From positions 1-8,368 of the forward strand of contig CAJBSR010000524.1 of NCBI GenBank assembly GCA_903958285.1: a stretch of 8,368 bases of DNA, in the 5' to 3' direction. The DNA is from an uncultured Sphingomonadales bacterium. Lineage in GTDB: Bacteria > Pseudomonadota > Alphaproteobacteria > Sphingomonadales > Sphingomonadaceae. A model generated the notes under the pieces. The model was not told the DNA's origin and made no database searches. It saw nothing but the letters and a program-made list of their open reading frames with translations. How positions within the stretch are numbered: the first letter of the stretch is position 1; each line of letters opens with the position of its first letter. Positions 6,469-8,368 of the stretch are shown piece after piece. Both the position numbers and the translations under genes were made by a program.

Positions 6469-7512
6469 TTACTTGAGAAGCGACGGATCGAGCGGTTTCA
6501 TCGTTTTTGCAATTTCGGCATTGGCGGCCCGGACATCTTCAGGTGCAATGACCATGCCCTTCTTCTTCAGATAGCCGTCCGGACCCCAGGCATTGGAGAA
6601 CTCAACAGCAAACTCTTTCATACCCTTAATGGCCTTCAGATGGGCAGCCTTCAGGTAAATATAGAGCGGGCGGGCGCCGGGATAAGAGAAGTCCGAAACC
6701 GTCTGATAGGTCGGCGCAACGCCGTCCATCGGAATGCCCTTCAACTTATCCATATTCTCTTCAAGGAAGCTGAAGCCGAAAATGCCGATGGCCTTCGGGT
6801 TGGCGGCGATCTTCTGGACGATCAGATTGTCGTTTTCGCCGCCATCAACATAAGCGCCGTCTTCACGCACCTTGGTGCAGATGTCTTTGTGCTTGTCCTT
6901 GTCGCTGTCCTTCAGCGCCTTCATGGCGGGGTCAGTGTCGCAACCTTTGGTCAGGATCAGCTCAGCCAGTGCATCGCGCGTGCCTGATGTCGACGGCGGA
7001 CCGTAAACGCTGATGGGAATGGCAGGAAGTGTGGGGTTCACATCAGCCCAAGTCTTGGCTGTGTTCGGCTTGCCAAACGGGGTCGCGGCCAGCGCCTTGT
7101 AAACATCAAGCGGGGTCAGCTTCATGTTGGCGCCGCCCGATGCCTCGGCAAAGGCGATGCCATCAAGGCCGATCTGGATTTCCACGACGTCCTTCACGCC
7201 GTTTTTGGCGCAGCTTTCATATTCCGATGCCTTCATCCGGCGAGAGGCGTTCACGATATCGGGGTGCGACGTGCCCACACCTGCGCAGAACAGCTTGATT
7301 CCGGATCCAGTGCCCGTCGATTCGATAACGGGGGATTTAATGCCTGTTTTGGACACCGCTTCGGCAACGGCCGTTGCGAACGGATAAACCGTAGAAGACC
7401 CGACAACGCGCACGAAATCACGGCTGTCGGTGCTGCCACCGCCGGTGCCGCCGCAAGCGGTAAGCGCAAGCGATGAAACGGCGAGAACCGCCAGCTGAGG
7501 AACAAAACGCAT
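6469..7512 (-). CDS. pstS: Phosphate ABC transporter substrate-binding lipoprotein PstS
   Basis: Periplasmic phosphate receptor of the Pst importer. It has 347 residues. The N-terminus is a short signal peptide ending in a lipobox, LTAC, with C20 as the lipidated residue, followed by a flexible GGTGGGST linker; it should be membrane-anchored rather than free as in E. coli. Phosphate-binding loops of the family are visible: VGSSTVYPF (37-45), ESTGTGSGIK (64-73) and GPPSTSGTRDAL (171-182). Cysteines at 76/101 and 191/212 could form disulphides. ATG 7512 is supported by AGGAGA eight bases upstream. It is the first gene after the Pho box and should be the most strongly induced of the operon. Confidence 0.96.
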   Translation of the reverse strand: MRFVPQLAVLAVSSLALTACGGTGGGSTDSRDFVRVVGSSTVYPFATAVAEAVSKTGIKSPVIESTGTGSGIKLFCAGVGTSHPDIVNASRRMKASEYESCAKNGVKDVVEIQIGLDGIAFAEASGGANMKLTPLDVYKALAATPFGKPNTAKTWADVNPTLPAIPISVYGPPSTSGTRDALAELILTKGCDTDPAMKALKDSDKDKHKDICTKVREDGAYVDGGENDNLIVQKIAANPKAIGIFGFSFLEENMDKLKGIPMDGVAPTYQTVSDFSYPGARPLYIYLKAAHLKAIKGMKEFAVEFSNAWGPDGYLKKKGMVIAPEDVRAANAEIAKTMKPLDPSLLK

Positions 7513-7520
7513 TGGAAAAG

Positions 7521-7526
7521 TCTCCT
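7521..7526 (-). promoter_or_regulatory. Strong Shine-Dalgarno of pstS
   Basis: AGGAGA, eight bases before ATG 7512. It is the best ribosome site in the window, which suits the high amount of binding protein needed relative to the permeases. Confidence 0.75.
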
Positions 7527-7541
7527 GTTCGAGTCGTCAGC

Positions 7542-7547
7542 CCAATA
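7542..7547 (-). promoter_or_regulatory. Candidate -10 of the pstS promoter
   Basis: TATTGG on the minus strand, 10 bases downstream of the Pho box. This is the usual layout where PhoB replaces a -35 element. Only 3 of 6 bases match the -10 consensus, so it should depend on an activator. The transcript would start near 7535. Confidence 0.45.
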
Positions 7548-7557
7548 TTTCAACTCA

Positions 7558-7575
7558 ATGACAGTTCTGTGACAG
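7558..7575 (-). promoter_or_regulatory. Pho box (PhoB binding site) upstream of pstS
   Basis: CTGTCACAGAACTGTCAT on the minus strand: two 7-bp direct repeats, CTGTCAC and CTGTCAT, with a 4-bp spacer, giving the 11-bp period that places a PhoB dimer head to tail on one face of the helix. It agrees with the classical Pho box pattern CTGTCAT-N4-CTGTCAY at all repeat positions but one. It lies 4 bp after the phoR stop and 45 bp before the pstS start, so it drives pstS onward but not phoR. Confidence 0.9.
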
Positions 7576-7579
7576 CGCC

Positions 7580-8368
7580 TCAGGCAGGCGGAAATATGCA
7601 GGTTGCCGTCGTGCCCTGTCCGACCCTGCTTACGATATCGAATCGACCCCGGTGCCGCTCCACAATATGCTTCACGATGGAGAGGCCCAAGCCGGTGCCG
7701 CCGGCCTGTCGCGATCGTGCTGCATCCGCCCGATAAAAGCGCTCTGTGAGGCGCGGCATATGTTCCGGCGCAATGCCTTCGCCTTCGTCGGCGACGGAGA
7801 CGCTAATCCACCCGGTTTGTCCCTTTTCCAGCGAGATGCGGATTTGCCCGTCTGCTGACCCATATTTGAAAGCATTCTCTACCAAGTTGCGCAGGACCTG
7901 CGCCAACTGACCCTGATCGCCTAAAATGGGCGCTGTCTCGACATCGGTGGAAAGGGTCACGCGATCTTGTTCGGTCACTTCGCCCATACACAGGCGCGCG
8001 ACCGCAACCAGATCAACCATTTCGGTCGGCTGCTGATGTTTCAGCGCTTCGATGCGAGAGAGCGACATCAGATCTTCGACCAGCCCTTGCATCCGTTGGG
8101 CTTCCTTGCCGATGATCCCGAGGAAGCGGTTCCGCGTGGTCGGGTCATCGCCAGCCTTGGCATCCTTCAGGGTCTCGACATACCCAAGGATCGCGGCAAG
8201 CGGTGTCCGCAGCTCATGGCTGGCATTGGCAACAAAGTCGGCATGTGCCCGCGCCACACTGGCCTGAACCGACAGGTCAGTGAGCGTCAGGAACTGCTGG
8301 CCATCGGACAGGGCGTTGCATTTGACTTCCCAGAGGCTGCCTGACGTCGAAAGGCCGGTGACACGAAC
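7580..8368 (-). CDS. phoR: Phosphate regulon sensor histidine kinase PhoR, 5' end cut by window edge
   Basis: Membrane-linked histidine kinase that phosphorylates PhoB when phosphate is scarce. 262 C-terminal residues are present and read open to the right edge, so the true start and any membrane segments lie outside. The first 30 or so residues (GSLWEVKCNALSDGQQFLTLTDLS) look like the end of a PAS sensor domain. The HisKA domain follows with phospho-acceptor H51 in ANASHELRTPLAAILGY. The HATPase domain is complete: N-box NLVENAFKYG (161-170), D-box DEGEG (194-198), F-box ERFYRAD (209-215) and G-box GTGLGLS (224-230). An internal GTG at 8257 falls in the middle of the conserved linker and is not a start. 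The pairing with phoB, the Pho box immediately after its stop and the pst operon make the PhoR assignment secure. Confidence 0.94.
   Translation of the reverse strand, partial: VRVTGLSTSGSLWEVKCNALSDGQQFLTLTDLSVQASVARAHADFVANASHELRTPLAAILGYVETLKDAKAGDDPTTRNRFLGIIGKEAQRMQGLVEDLMSLSRIEALKHQQPTEMVDLVAVARLCMGEVTEQDRVTLSTDVETAPILGDQGQLAQVLRNLVENAFKYGSADGQIRISLEKGQTGWISVSVADEGEGIAPEHMPRLTERFYRADAARSRQAGGTGLGLSIVKHIVERHRGRFDIVSRVGQGTTATCIFPPA

Overview
The window looks like chromosomal DNA of an alphaproteobacterium, most likely of the order Sphingomonadales. This rests on the moderately high GC, the gene order phoR-pstS-pstC-pstA-pstB-phoU-phoB, the long alphaproteobacterial-type PstC, and the style of the neighbouring carotenoid oxygenase/TetR pair. 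The lineage is inferred from protein flavour, not from a search. The window is almost fully coding. No gene-free stretch reaches 300 bases, and I see no tRNA, rRNA, CRISPR array, insertion sequence or attachment site.

Layout, left to right. (1) Positions 1-1400, minus strand: a carotenoid oxygenase (RPE65/CCD family) that runs off the left edge, missing only its C-terminal end. (2) Positions 1401-1480: a short divergent control region. It holds two near-identical 17-bp imperfect palindromes, 27 bp centre to centre, which overlap candidate promoters of both flanking genes and both candidate start codons of the regulator. (3) Positions 1453-2082, plus strand: a TetR-family repressor with a WHG-type C-terminal domain, probably the local regulator of the oxygenase and of itself. 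(4) Positions 2067-8368, minus strand: a complete phosphate-starvation locus apart from the 5' part of phoR. In transcription order it reads phoR (cut by the right edge), a Pho box, pstS, pstC, pstA, pstB, phoU and phoB.

How it works together. PhoR (sensor kinase) and PhoB (response regulator) form the two-component system. PstS is a lipoprotein phosphate receptor, PstC and PstA form the membrane channel, PstB is the ATPase, and PhoU connects transporter activity to PhoR signalling. A well-conserved Pho box lies in the 67-bp phoR-pstS gap, the right place for PhoB~P to activate pstSCAB-phoU-phoB. This makes a positive loop that includes phoB itself. Genes from pstS to phoB are separated by 13 bp or less or overlap, so they read as one operon.

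phoB and tetR converge and overlap by 16 bp, so the Pho operon and the carotenoid-cleavage module are back to back with no space for an intergenic terminator. The Pho/Pst genes are textbook. The least ordinary parts are the double operator in the tetR/oxygenase divergent region, the tail-to-tail overlap, and the size asymmetry of the two Pst permeases.
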